Assembly (NCBI RefSeq): GCF_000807855.2
Contig: NZ_JRYR02000001.1
Coordinates: 2,352,368-2,416,367, forward strand
Length of the DNA: 64,000 nt
Reading direction: 5' to 3'
Source of the DNA: Flammeovirga pacifica
GTDB lineage: Bacteria > Bacteroidota > Bacteroidia > Cytophagales > Flammeovirgaceae
Shown here in pieces: positions 45,043 to 53,898 of this stretch. Both the position numbers and the translations under genes were made by a program. Every line of letters begins with the position of its first letter. Positions within the stretch are counted from its first letter, which is position 1. The notes under the pieces are model-generated. The model was not told the DNA's origin, did no database searches, and was given only the letters and a program-made list of their open reading frames with translations.

Positions 45043-46140
45043 TTAGTCCAACAACTCAGCTAACTTCATCTCTAAGGCATTGCCTCTTAGATTCTTTGCG
45101 ATAATCTTTCCCTCTTTATCTAATAATAAAGTAAAAGGAATAGATTGTACGCCATAAGCATCAGCCGCTGTATTTTGTGCATCGTGAACTTGTAACCAAG
45201 TGATTCCGTCTTTTTTAATTGCCTTCTTCCAGTTTTCTACTTTCTGGTCTAAAGAAATTCCATAGACTTCAAATCCTTTTGATTTATATTTATTGTAAGC
45301 CTTTAAAACATTAGGGTTTTCCATTCTACAAGGAGTACACCATGATGCCCAGAAGTCAATCATAACATATTTTCCTTTTAGAGATGATAATGCGATTTCT
45401 TTACCGTTTACATCATTTAAAACAATATCTTGAGCCACATTACCCACAGATGTATTGTTCAATTTCATGTAAGCCGCATGTACTTCTTTTACATTTTCGT
45501 CTTCTGGAAAACGCTCTGCCATACGATTAACAGCAGCAGTAATCTCTTTTAAGTATTGATCTCTATCGTTGATAAAATTCAATACAAATAAAGTAATGTA
45601 AGCACCATCTAAATCTTTTAAAGACTGAAGCATTGTTTTAGAACGTTCGTCTCCAAGTTCTTTAATTTTTTTGACTACTGCTTCCTTATCTTCTGCATTT
45701 ACATACTCTTGGTTCAAGGCACTTTCCTTTTCAGAAAAACCATCGTACTGTACTTTTAAATTATGTAAAAGTTCGTTTTCGTTCGATCCATGAACATCTA
45801 ATCCAAATTTCGAATTAGTAACCGTTAAATCTTTATCTTCTAATACTAAAACATCTTCAGTTACATTTCCTACGTTGATGGTATATAAGCCAATTTTATC
45901 AACTTTATACTTCATAGAAAAAGACCCGTCTGCCTTAGTCTTAGTTGTTTGAACATCTTTTTTCCCCGCTTTTTGAATTTCAAATAAAGTCACCTGAGCT
46001 CCTTCATTTACATTATCAATTTTACCTGAAATGGTAATATCTGCAGGATAATGAGATGCTTGTGTATTAGTATTTGATTTTTCGCAGCTGATCATAAAAA
46101 ATGCTGCGACGAAAATAAAAATATGCTGTATCGTCTTCAC
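45043..46140 (-). CDS. TlpA-like thiol-disulfide lipoprotein with DUF4369-like N-terminal domain
   Basis: A 365-aa protein from the GTG at 46140, which gives a lipoprotein signal with Cys19 (AAFFMISCEKS); an ATG at 46182 is also open but adds 14 atypical residues. The N-terminal part (ITISGKIDNVNEGAQVTLFEI) resembles DUF4369. The C-terminal half is a thioredoxin fold with FWASWCTPCRMENPNVL and cis-Pro VQSIPFTLLL, typical of TlpA/ResA-type reductants. It may reduce apocytochrome thiols or other disulfides in the periplasm. It is 48 nt after gatB, probably one operon. Confidence 0.87.
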   Translation of the reverse strand: MKTIQHIFIFVAAFFMISCEKSNTNTQASHYPADITISGKIDNVNEGAQVTLFEIQKAGKKDVQTTKTKADGSFSMKYKVDKIGLYTINVGNVTEDVLVLEDKDLTVTNSKFGLDVHGSNENELLHNLKVQYDGFSEKESALNQEYVNAEDKEAVVKKIKELGDERSKTMLQSLKDLDGAYITLFVLNFINDRDQYLKEITAAVNRMAERFPEDENVKEVHAAYMKLNNTSVGNVAQDIVLNDVNGKEIALSSLKGKYVMIDFWASWCTPCRMENPNVLKAYNKYKSKGFEVYGISLDQKVENWKKAIKKDGITWLQVHDAQNTAADAYGVQSIPFTLLLDKEGKIIAKNLRGNALEMKLAELLD

Positions 46141-46188
46141 GTTATGTACGTATTTACTGTTTATATATAATGCAATATACACAGAAGT

Positions 46189-47649
46189 TTATTTTTCCAA
46201 CGCTTCGCGAAGCAATTGATTTGTTTTTTGAGGATCAGCTTTACCTTTTGCCATCTTCATGACCTCCCCCATAAATAAACCTAATAAGTTCTTTTTACCT
46301 TTTTTATAAGCTGCTGCCTTGTCTGGGAATTTAGCGATTGCTTGCTCTACTAATGGCACTAGGAAGTCATCTCCACCATCTTGAATTAGATCTAATGATT
46401 TCGCTAAGTCTTCTACAGTACCTTTATAATCTTCAAGCATTGCTTTAATTAATGTTTGAGAGGCGGCTGCAAAACTCACTTTTTTATCATCTACCAATTG
46501 AATCACTTCTGCTATTTCTTTAGGAGATACCTTGAATACGTCAAAATCAATTCCTGTATCATTAGTAATAGACTTTAAAGGACCCATCATCCAATTGGAG
46601 GCAGCTTTATAGTTTTTAGTATTCTCACAAAGTGCTTCAAAATATACTGCAGATGCTTTCGACTCTGTTAATAATCGTGCATCGTATTCAGGTAATTTAT
46701 ATTCTTTAGTGAATTTCGCTACTAATTCTGCAGGTAGTGCAGGCATAGAAGCTTTAATTTCTTCTACCCACTCTGGCTTTACAATCATAGGAGGAAGATC
46801 TGGACAAGGGAAATAACGGTAATCGTTTAAAGTTTCCTTTGTTCTCATTCCATATGTTTTGCCATTATCCACATTGAAAGTTCTAGTTTCTGAAATGATA
46901 GGTTCCTCTTTTTCAACTAAAAGAATCTGACGTTTCATTTCATAATCAATCGCTCTTTGGATATTACGCATGGAGTTCATGTTTTTAATTTCACATTTCT
47001 CTCCAAGTGTCGTTGATCCTTTTAACCTCACAGAAACATTGGCATCACATCTTAATGAGCCTTCTTCCATATTACCATCGGCTACACCCAAGTAACGAAC
47101 AATCTTTCTGATTTCTCCTACAAAAGCCGCTGCTGTAGCAGAATCATGAATACATGGTTCTGTCACAATTTCCATTAATGGAACACCCGCTCTGTTTAAG
47201 TCGACCAAAGTATCTGGGCTTCCCTCTAAGTGAGTAGACTTTCCTGCATCTTCTTCCATGTGTATTCTATTTAAAATAACACGGAAAGGAACACCATCTT
47301 TAGTAACTACATCTAAATGCCCACCTACTACAATTGGTGTTTTATCTTGTGTAGTTTGATACCCTTTTGGTAAATCTGGATAAAAATAATTTTTACGGTC
47401 GAAGAATTGGTATTCAGAAATTTTTCCATTTACAGCCAATCCCATTTTGATAGAAGATTCTATCACCTGTTTATTTACTTTAGGGAGTGTTCCCGGAAGA
47501 GCAAGAGTGATTGCACTAATATTTACATTAGGATCTTCACCAAACGTTGTTGGATCTGATGCAAAAATTTTACTGTTTGTTGTCAATTGTGAGTGTACTT
47601 CTAAACCCACTACCAATTCGTATTTATCTAATATTGATTGATCGACCAT
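46189..47649 (-). CDS. gatB: Aspartyl/glutamyl-tRNA amidotransferase subunit B
   Basis: A 486-aa subunit of GatCAB, which transamidates Glu-tRNA-Gln (and Asp-tRNA-Asn). ELVVGLEVHSQLTTNSKIFASD at the N-terminus, YFYPDLPKGYQTTQ, and LRCDANVSVRLKGS with CEIKNMNSMRNIQRAIDYE are the GatB signature blocks. The C-terminal YqeY-like domain (residues about 400-486) with LGLFMGEVMKMAKGKADP is complete. gatA and gatC are not adjacent. It leads the short operon with the TlpA-like gene. Confidence 0.95.
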   Translation of the reverse strand: MVDQSILDKYELVVGLEVHSQLTTNSKIFASDPTTFGEDPNVNISAITLALPGTLPKVNKQVIESSIKMGLAVNGKISEYQFFDRKNYFYPDLPKGYQTTQDKTPIVVGGHLDVVTKDGVPFRVILNRIHMEEDAGKSTHLEGSPDTLVDLNRAGVPLMEIVTEPCIHDSATAAAFVGEIRKIVRYLGVADGNMEEGSLRCDANVSVRLKGSTTLGEKCEIKNMNSMRNIQRAIDYEMKRQILLVEKEEPIISETRTFNVDNGKTYGMRTKETLNDYRYFPCPDLPPMIVKPEWVEEIKASMPALPAELVAKFTKEYKLPEYDARLLTESKASAVYFEALCENTKNYKAASNWMMGPLKSITNDTGIDFDVFKVSPKEIAEVIQLVDDKKVSFAAASQTLIKAMLEDYKGTVEDLAKSLDLIQDGGDDFLVPLVEQAIAKFPDKAAAYKKGKKNLLGLFMGEVMKMAKGKADPQKTNQLLREALEK

Positions 47650-47923
47650 GTCAATAAGTTTTATATGTTAGCTCCTAATCTCCTCAATTACTATCAAATT
47701 ATTGATTCGAAGAAGGTACGTTTTATCTTGTTCTTTGATGAAACCTTAATGTTCCATCATTTTTTTTAACCAGTAATGATTATATCAAACTTTAATCAAT
47801 AATCATTCACAACTTTATTTTTTAAAATATTTTCAACAAAAAAAGTCATTCCTTTACAAAAGAAATAACTTTTTATGATTTTTATTACAATATCCACAAA
47901 AATATTAGGATATATCTATCATT
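47650..47923. other. Intergenic region with a weak hairpin
   Basis: 274 nt between gatB and the first rhomboid gene. AAAAAGT (47840-47846) with ACTTTTT (47868-47874) can form a weak stem 50 nt after the rhomboid stop, possibly its terminator. I see no gene here. Confidence 0.4.
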
Positions 47924-48835
47924 TTAATGTTTTCGTTGACTGGCTTTAAATAAGATTTGTTTTTCTTCTTGAGTTAGCCCCTCATAACCTTTATCAGAAA
48001 TTTTATCTAATATCTCATCTACTCTTGATTGTGATGGCTGATCTGCATTCTCTTTTTTCTTTGAAGCTGATGCCTTCGTTTTTTTATCTCTTCTATAAAC
48101 CACTTTTAAATTCCTTCTTGGAGATAATAAGTTGGAGAAGAAATCTTCAATAGCATAAAAAGGCACTCCTAAATCTGTTCCTTTCTGTAGTAATTTTACA
48201 TAAGCAAAGCCCATCATAACTCCTCCTAAATGAGCAAGTTCTCCACCTGCGTTACCTCCTGTTATTCCTATAAACGAAATAAAAATATAAACAGCCGCTA
48301 ACCATTTAATCTTTACAGGCCCTATAAATAATAAATTGATTTTGTAATCAGGTGCAATGGTTGCTGCTCCTACTACAATAGCAAAAACACTTGCTGAAGC
48401 ACCTACTAAAGAATCTGAGCGTCCTTCATAAAAAGGAAACACATTATAAATAATTAGGTAGAATAAACCTCCAGCTAAACCTCCTAAAACGTATAAAACC
48501 ACCGCTTTTTTATCACCTAAAAACTCTGTGAAGATCATTCCAAACCAATAAAGAACTAACATATTCATTACGATATGTAGAAACTTTGCCATAGAATGCA
48601 CAAAGAAATAAGTAACTAACGTCCATGGTGCGTGTACGAAATCATATAAATTTGAAGGTAAGGCAAGGTTATCAAAAATGTATTTATCGAAAATTTCTAC
48701 ATTTCCTGAAAACTGAAAACCTAATAGAAGCAAACTCATCACTACATAAATAATTACATTAATGATGATCAATCTAAGCAATCCGCTTCCTGGTTTGTTC
48801 CATGTATATTTTAAATCTGATATAAAACCGTTCAT
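47924..48835 (-). CDS. Rhomboid family intramembrane serine protease
   Basis: A 303-aa inner-membrane protein with about six helices. The catalytic dyad is visible: GASAS with Ser147 and AHLGG with His202; HIVMNMLVLYWFG is the conserved first block. After residue 225 a charged, Lys-rich cytoplasmic tail with KASASKKKENADQPSQSR ends in a helical motif ILDKISDKGYEGLTQEEKQILFKA seen in this branch. Substrates are unknown. It follows a second rhomboid gene on the same strand. Confidence 0.9.
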   Translation of the reverse strand: MNGFISDLKYTWNKPGSGLLRLIIINVIIYVVMSLLLLGFQFSGNVEIFDKYIFDNLALPSNLYDFVHAPWTLVTYFFVHSMAKFLHIVMNMLVLYWFGMIFTEFLGDKKAVVLYVLGGLAGGLFYLIIYNVFPFYEGRSDSLVGASASVFAIVVGAATIAPDYKINLLFIGPVKIKWLAAVYIFISFIGITGGNAGGELAHLGGVMMGFAYVKLLQKGTDLGVPFYAIEDFFSNLLSPRRNLKVVYRRDKKTKASASKKKENADQPSQSRVDEILDKISDKGYEGLTQEEKQILFKASQRKH

Positions 48836-48935
48836 AAGAATGATATTGTAATGGTTTAATAGTATTACTTCAACCCAACATGTCTTATCAAATAGACTAT
48901 GTTAATGGTAAAGAGAAATGATTAGGTTACATAAT

Positions 48936-48975
48936 TTACATAAATTCAAGGTTTTAAAAAAATGAATTTATGTAA
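48936..48975 (-). other. Stem-loop between the two rhomboid genes
   Basis: Perfect 13-bp stem TTACATAAATTCA (48936-48948) with its complement (48963-48975), 14-nt loop, 23 nt after the stop of the upstream rhomboid gene. No strong T-run follows on the minus strand; attenuator or weak terminator. Confidence 0.55.
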
Positions 48976-48997
48976 TCCATATACCCGTGTGTAAAAT

Positions 48998-49825
48998 TTA
49001 TTGATAACTGATGTACTTCCATCTTTTCATCAGAATAAAGGCAAACAATGCACCGCCTAGATGGGCTAAATGAGCTACATTGTCTCCGGGATTATTTTGC
49101 ATCAATTCATATACTTCAAAAAGAATATAACCACCTACAAGGTATTTGGCTTTCATAGGAATTGGTGGAAACAAAAGCATTAACCTTAGGTTCGGAAATA
49201 AATAAGCAAAGGTAAACAAGATACCAAAAATGGCTCCTGAAGCACCTATCATAGGAGTATTAAAATTCATCATCGTTAATTGCCTAACGTAAGTAATCGC
49301 TTGTTCCTGAATTTCAGGATGAGATTGATAATGTTCAGGATAATCTTCTAATACAAATTCTCCTATTTCTGTATTTCTTAAGTAATAGTTGGCATGATGT
49401 TCAAAAAACGTTGTTAAGTTTTCTGGACTTGAATTGGTAATAAATGCAGCTGCATCTACTTCCATATTGTGCATTTCATAAAAATTGGTAAGACCGTATA
49501 AGGCTCCTCCACCTATACCACATATCATATATAAGGTTAAGAATCTCTTAGGTCCCATCACGTTCTCCAACATAGGTCCGAAGATTACCAAGGCAAACAT
49601 ATTCGAAAAAATATGTCTAAAACCAGTATGAGTAAACATATAGGTAATAGGTTGAAAAATTTCGAAATAATCTGATTTAGGATAATGATAACCTAAAAAC
49701 GCTACTACTCTATTCAATGGTAACCCATCTGCAGTTTCAATAACAGGTATTAAGTTGGCTAAACCGAATACGATGAGGTTAATTATAAGAATACCTTTTA
49801 CGTAAGGTGTTAATTGAAAATTCAT
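48998..49825 (-). CDS. Second rhomboid family intramembrane serine protease
   Basis: A 275-aa membrane protein. GASGA with Ser196 and AHLGG with His255 form the dyad, and FRHIFSNMFALVIFGPMLE is the conserved early block. A long loop of about 70 residues (FYEMHNMEVDAAAFITNSS to HPEIQEQAITYV) comes before the Ser helix. It is distinct in sequence from the neighbouring rhomboid, so this is an old duplication or two independent paralogues. It starts 37 nt after recJ and may be co-transcribed with it. Confidence 0.9.
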   Translation of the reverse strand: MNFQLTPYVKGILIINLIVFGLANLIPVIETADGLPLNRVVAFLGYHYPKSDYFEIFQPITYMFTHTGFRHIFSNMFALVIFGPMLENVMGPKRFLTLYMICGIGGGALYGLTNFYEMHNMEVDAAAFITNSSPENLTTFFEHHANYYLRNTEIGEFVLEDYPEHYQSHPEIQEQAITYVRQLTMMNFNTPMIGASGAIFGILFTFAYLFPNLRLMLLFPPIPMKAKYLVGGYILFEVYELMQNNPGDNVAHLAHLGGALFAFILMKRWKYISYQ

Positions 49826-49862
49826 ATAGAAGATGATTTAATAATAGGTGATAATAATGCTA

Positions 49863-51563
49863 TTAACTCTTGGATTTTTTTATTTCAATGCAATTCAGTT
49901 GAAGTGTTTTACTTCCTCTGTATTCATTAATTTCTAATTTAAATAACATATCAAAAGTAGAAGTGGTGATTATTTCCAAATCATCTACTTGATTAAAAGC
50001 AATCACATTCAAAGCTTGATCACCTTCTTCTTGAACTACTTTAAATTTTAGATGTTTATCCTTTAATACTCTTGGGACATCTGATACTTTTACATTTTCG
50101 CATAAAAATACTGGAATTTCATTTTCATGACCAAATGGCTTCATCTGACCCAAAATAGTAGCTACGGAAATATTTAAGTTATTCAGTTCTACTTTTAAAT
50201 CTATATTTCTGTAGGACACAAAATCCTTTCCATTCATTTTTTTATTCACATTTGCCAGTACACGTTCCTTAAATGCTGACAAATTTTCCTCTTTCAATGA
50301 CAATCCTGCCGCTGAAGTATGACCTCCAAACTTTATTAATAGATCGTCACAGGCTGTCAAAATTTCATGAATATTAAAATTATCTGTCGAACGAACAGAT
50401 CCTGTAATTTCACCTCTTGAATGTGTTAGACAAATAGTTGGTTTGCCAAAATGTTCTACACATTTGGATGCCACAATGCCTAAGACACCTTTGTGCCAAT
50501 CTTCTTTATATAAAACCAAAATTGGTTGATCTTTCTCTTGTTCGCCTAAAACAATAGCTTCTTCAGTATTTTGACGATCATAAGACTTTCTTAAACCATT
50601 TAATCTATTCAACTCCAGAGCCAATTCTTTTGCCTCTTTTGGATCATCAGTAGATAATATGGAAGCAGAATATTGAGCATGTGCTACCCTTCCTGCTGCA
50701 TTAATTATGGGTCCTAAAGAAAACGCTAAATCATTTAAGGTAATTTCTTTTTGATTTAGCTTTAATGTTGAAAACAAAGCCAACAAGCCTGCCTTTTTTG
50801 TCTTCTTCAAATACTCTACACCTTGATGGCATAGTACTCTATTTTCGTCTACCATGGGAACAACATCACAGGCTGTTCCTAATGCTACTAAATCTAAGTG
50901 ATGCCATAATGGAGTTGGATCTATTCCATGTTTTTGACAAAACCCTTGTAAGAATTTAAAACCCACTCCACATCCAGATAATCCTTTAAAAGGATAATTA
51001 CAGTCTTCTCTTTGTGGATTTAAAACTGCTAAGGCATTGGGTAATTTTTCACCTACTTGATGGTGATCACAAACAATAAAATCTATATTTCTATGCTGTG
51101 CCGCATCAATTGATTCAAAACTTGTGATACCACAATCTAAAGAAACTATTAATTGACAATTGGTTGTATAAGCGTATTCAACTCCTCTTTCCGAAACGCC
51201 ATATCCTTCCGCATATTTATCAGGAATATAATAATCTACATTGGCATACACAGAACGGAAAAAGTGCATATATAAAGCTACTGCTGTAGTACCATCAGCA
51301 TCATAATCCCCAAAAAATAAAATACGTTCTCCTTTTTCGATAGCTAAAGTCAAACGGGCCACAGCCACGTCCATGTCTTTCATCAAAAATGGATCATGTA
51401 ACTTTTCTAGAGTAGGTCTAAAATAGTTTCTAGCCTCAGACAAGGTCTTCACTCCCCTTTGCGCCAACAACTGAGTGATCAGTTGAGGGACTTTAGGTTG
51501 TTTCGACAACTCCTTTATATATTCTTCTTTTGGCGGTTCGGCCAATTTCCATTCTCTAACCAT
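49863..51563 (-). CDS. recJ: Single-stranded-DNA-specific exonuclease RecJ
   Basis: A 566-aa 5'-3' exonuclease of recombination and mismatch repair. The DHH domain shows RILFFGDYDADGTTAVALYMH, LIVSLDCGITSF and IDFIVCDHHQVGEKLP with the DHH metal motif; INAAGRVAH and LIKFGGHTSAAGLSLKEE belong to the DHHA1 domain. All metal ligands appear intact. It starts 1 nt after the DUF423 gene stop and continues into the rhomboid genes. Confidence 0.94.
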   Translation of the reverse strand: MVREWKLAEPPKEEYIKELSKQPKVPQLITQLLAQRGVKTLSEARNYFRPTLEKLHDPFLMKDMDVAVARLTLAIEKGERILFFGDYDADGTTAVALYMHFFRSVYANVDYYIPDKYAEGYGVSERGVEYAYTTNCQLIVSLDCGITSFESIDAAQHRNIDFIVCDHHQVGEKLPNALAVLNPQREDCNYPFKGLSGCGVGFKFLQGFCQKHGIDPTPLWHHLDLVALGTACDVVPMVDENRVLCHQGVEYLKKTKKAGLLALFSTLKLNQKEITLNDLAFSLGPIINAAGRVAHAQYSASILSTDDPKEAKELALELNRLNGLRKSYDRQNTEEAIVLGEQEKDQPILVLYKEDWHKGVLGIVASKCVEHFGKPTICLTHSRGEITGSVRSTDNFNIHEILTACDDLLIKFGGHTSAAGLSLKEENLSAFKERVLANVNKKMNGKDFVSYRNIDLKVELNNLNISVATILGQMKPFGHENEIPVFLCENVKVSDVPRVLKDKHLKFKVVQEEGDQALNVIAFNQVDDLEIITTSTFDMLFKLEINEYRGSKTLQLNCIEIKKSKS

Positions 51564-51564
51564 A

Positions 51565-51933
51565 TTATTTCTTTACCCCTATTGCTAAGGCTATCCATGC
51601 TGCTATAAAACCAACTCCTCCAATCGGTGTGATTGCCCCTAACCAAGTAATACCTGTTACAGATAAAATATATAAACTACCTGAGAAAATTAGTATACCT
51701 AGTACCATAAAAATAGCCGACCATTTTAACCAGCTTGCTTCTACCTTATCAGATAAAGCACCCAATAATAACAGACCCAATCCATGATAAAAATGATATT
51801 TAACACCTGTCTCAAAAGTAGCTACTCTTCCGAACGATTCTAAAGTAGCTTTTAGTCCGTGAGCACCGAATGCTCCTATTCCTACTGCGAGAGCCATAAT
51901 GATAGCTCCTGTTGTGATTAAATTTTTACTCAT
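51565..51933 (-). CDS. DUF423 small membrane protein
   Basis: A 122-aa protein with four helices. GAFGAHGLKATLESFGRVATFETGVKYHFYHGLGLL near residues 20-55 is split here over the DUF423 signature, with GAFGAHGL and YHFYHGLGLL both clear. Function unknown. It is tightly linked to recJ (1-nt gap), a common neighbourhood effect rather than proof of a shared role. Confidence 0.88.
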   Translation of the reverse strand: MSKNLITTGAIIMALAVGIGAFGAHGLKATLESFGRVATFETGVKYHFYHGLGLLLLGALSDKVEASWLKWSAIFMVLGILIFSGSLYILSVTGITWLGAITPIGGVGFIAAWIALAIGVKK

Positions 51934-51980
51934 TTTGTCTGTTTGTTTGGATAAGTAAATTTAGGCAATGTAAACACAAA

Positions 51981-52005
51981 ACCCCAACTTTTATTAAGTT
52001 GGGGT
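51981..52005 (-). terminator. Terminator after nitronate monooxygenase-like gene
   Basis: Perfect 10-bp stem ACCCCAACTT (51981-51990) with its complement (51996-52005), a 5-nt loop, and TTTTG on the minus strand. It is 24 nt after the stop. Confidence 0.85.
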
Positions 52006-52029
52006 CATAACTTGAGTTGGATTGTATAT

Positions 52030-53013
52030 TTATTCTTTCACTTCTACTTTTGATGTCGTCAGTTGTTCTACCATTTCATCTACGACAGCTTTAATTGGTC
52101 GAATGGATTTGACATATTCAATAGATGGACCTGCACACCAAACCGTTTTATAAGTGGCAGACATGGCTGCTTTTTCAAGCATCTTCATACCTTTATAAGC
52201 GGTTAACATTTTGGCAAACTTTTTCAATTTTTTATTCTTATTCAAAAAGGTCTCGAGCCAATTTTGTTGCGTGCCTATGTCTTGCATGTAAGGAGTATTT
52301 ATCACAGTACAAGGAGTACCAGATAGTTTTGTTGTCATCACGATATCTTCTGCTCCGTAATCTACGCATGCTTGTTTGTAATCTTGTGAGACCCCTGCTT
52401 CTTCTGTTGCAATAAATGGAGATCCCATAGAAATTCCCACAGCTCCTAACTCTAATTTTTCTTTCCATTGGTATCCGTTTCCTACACCTCCTGCAGAAAT
52501 TACAGGAATAGAACAAGCCTCTACTAACGCAGGTACTAATTCTGTTGCAGGTGTTGGACCTGCATGTCCACCAGCTTCTTTATTGACAGCAATTACAGCG
52601 TCTGCTCCAAGGTCTTCGCAAATCTTAGCATAATGTACATCAACTACATCACAGAATACTTTTATTCCAGCTGGTTTACAAAGTTCTATCACTTTTCTTG
52701 GTGAACCTAAAGAAGTAATGATAAAATCAACCTTTAACTCTACACAAGTTTTCAATTGTTCCATCATTCTTATATTTGATTTATTTACAATCAAATTGAC
52801 TCCCATTGGTCCATCAGCCTCTGCTCTAATTTCATGAATAGCCTCTCTAAAATCTTTATCTGTACGATAATTTAAGGCCGGTACTGCAGCTGTAATTCCA
52901 CTTCTTATTGCTGCTTTTAGCATCTCCGCATTAGAGACAAGAAACATTGGTGCAATAATCATAGGGTATTTCATCCCTAACATCTCAGTTAGTGGTGTGG
53001 AAATTTTTTCCAT
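52030..53013 (-). CDS. Nitronate monooxygenase-like flavoprotein
   Basis: A 327-aa TIM-barrel flavin enzyme of the nitronate monooxygenase / 2-nitropropane dioxygenase family. MKYPMIIAPMFLVSNAEML at the N-terminus, VNKEAGGHAG with the catalytic-site His, and PVISAGGVGNGYQ with the phosphate loop for FMN are present, followed by LGAVGISMGSPF. It may detoxify propionate-3-nitronate or act on another substrate. It stands alone with a terminator and a palindrome before its start. Confidence 0.87.
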   Translation of the reverse strand: MEKISTPLTEMLGMKYPMIIAPMFLVSNAEMLKAAIRSGITAAVPALNYRTDKDFREAIHEIRAEADGPMGVNLIVNKSNIRMMEQLKTCVELKVDFIITSLGSPRKVIELCKPAGIKVFCDVVDVHYAKICEDLGADAVIAVNKEAGGHAGPTPATELVPALVEACSIPVISAGGVGNGYQWKEKLELGAVGISMGSPFIATEEAGVSQDYKQACVDYGAEDIVMTTKLSGTPCTVINTPYMQDIGTQQNWLETFLNKNKKLKKFAKMLTAYKGMKMLEKAAMSATYKTVWCAGPSIEYVKSIRPIKAVVDEMVEQLTTSKVEVKE

Positions 53014-53046
53014 AATGTTGTATTGGTGTAAGAGTTAGTAAAAAAG

Positions 53047-53060
53047 GTATGCAAGCATAC
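53047..53060. promoter_or_regulatory. Perfect palindrome upstream of nitronate monooxygenase-like gene
   Basis: GTATGC-AA-GCATAC, 34 nt before the start codon, is placed for an operator. The cognate regulator is unknown. Confidence 0.4.
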
Positions 53061-53196
53061 TATTTATTTTTTCAAGATCATAAAATATGAGGAGAAAAGC
53101 AAAATATGAAATCGTGATAGTGTAAAGAAATAAGGATTACTGCCTTTCCTTTGCTCAATAATTAATTTTAAATCTAACGTCCTCACTATTCATTAA

Positions 53197-53898
53197 TTAC
53201 CAACTTCTTTGTTTTTCATAGGTGGATAGTGAAACATGCAAATGATCTCCAGTGCCCCCATGTCGTACCGCATTAAAACCAAGTGACTTAAAATACAACT
53301 GAGCAGACCAAATCATCCAAAAAGGACGGTCTCTTGTTCTTAAATCCATGGCATGAGTGTAACCTGTATTTTGAATAAAGTGCAATGAGCTATCTTTCTT
53401 TTTTAATCCCATTTTAGTGTAATCATCAGATGTCCTTGATAAATCAGTAATGATTAATTCATTATCAAAGAATAAAAAAGTACGAACAGAAATTTTTAAA
53501 TAAGGATGAAGCTCGCTGTACTCTGATTTTACTTTATTCGATTGAGCATTTTTTCCTGAAAAGGATAAAAGTGAAAAAATCACATAGGAAATCACAAGTA
53601 GAAAAATAAATACTCCTACCTTTTTAGTTGTTTTCCATCTCATTTTAGAATTCCTATTCATTAACTTCTTGATGGTAAAAGTATAAACAGCGATGACACC
53701 AACAGAAAAAACTACACCTAAAAATAATCCTATCCATGTGTTAAAATTATAAGCATGATAAAAATATATTCCGCTTCTTATCAACCCTAAAAATGGTAAG
53801 TAGATTAAAAATAATACTCCCACTATCTGAAGAGCTAATAACAAAAGCTCCCATCGAATACTTCTTTTCTCTTTTTCTTGATATATGCTTTCTTGCAT
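53197..53898 (-). CDS. Membrane-anchored protein with M15 peptidase-like domain
   Basis: A 233-aa protein with three membrane helices (about residues 15-40, 55-75 and 92-112), then a soluble C-terminal domain that should face the periplasm. That domain has the spaced motif THAMDLRTRDRPFW and GTGDHLHVSL. The His-x-x-Asp followed by His-x-His pattern resembles the zinc site of M15/LAS-type peptidoglycan peptidases. The similarity is limited to these motifs, so it could also be an unrelated protein. Overlaps nothing and has no close neighbour on its strand. Confidence 0.5.
   Translation of the reverse strand: MQESIYQEKEKRSIRWELLLLALQIVGVLFLIYLPFLGLIRSGIYFYHAYNFNTWIGLFLGVVFSVGVIAVYTFTIKKLMNRNSKMRWKTTKKVGVFIFLLVISYVIFSLLSFSGKNAQSNKVKSEYSELHPYLKISVRTFLFFDNELIITDLSRTSDDYTKMGLKKKDSSLHFIQNTGYTHAMDLRTRDRPFWMIWSAQLYFKSLGFNAVRHGGTGDHLHVSLSTYEKQRSW

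Noticed and set aside
47840-47874. Hairpin as a strong terminator of the first rhomboid gene
   Set aside because: Only seven A-T-rich pairs plus a few beyond a mismatch; kept only as a weak candidate in the intergenic entry.
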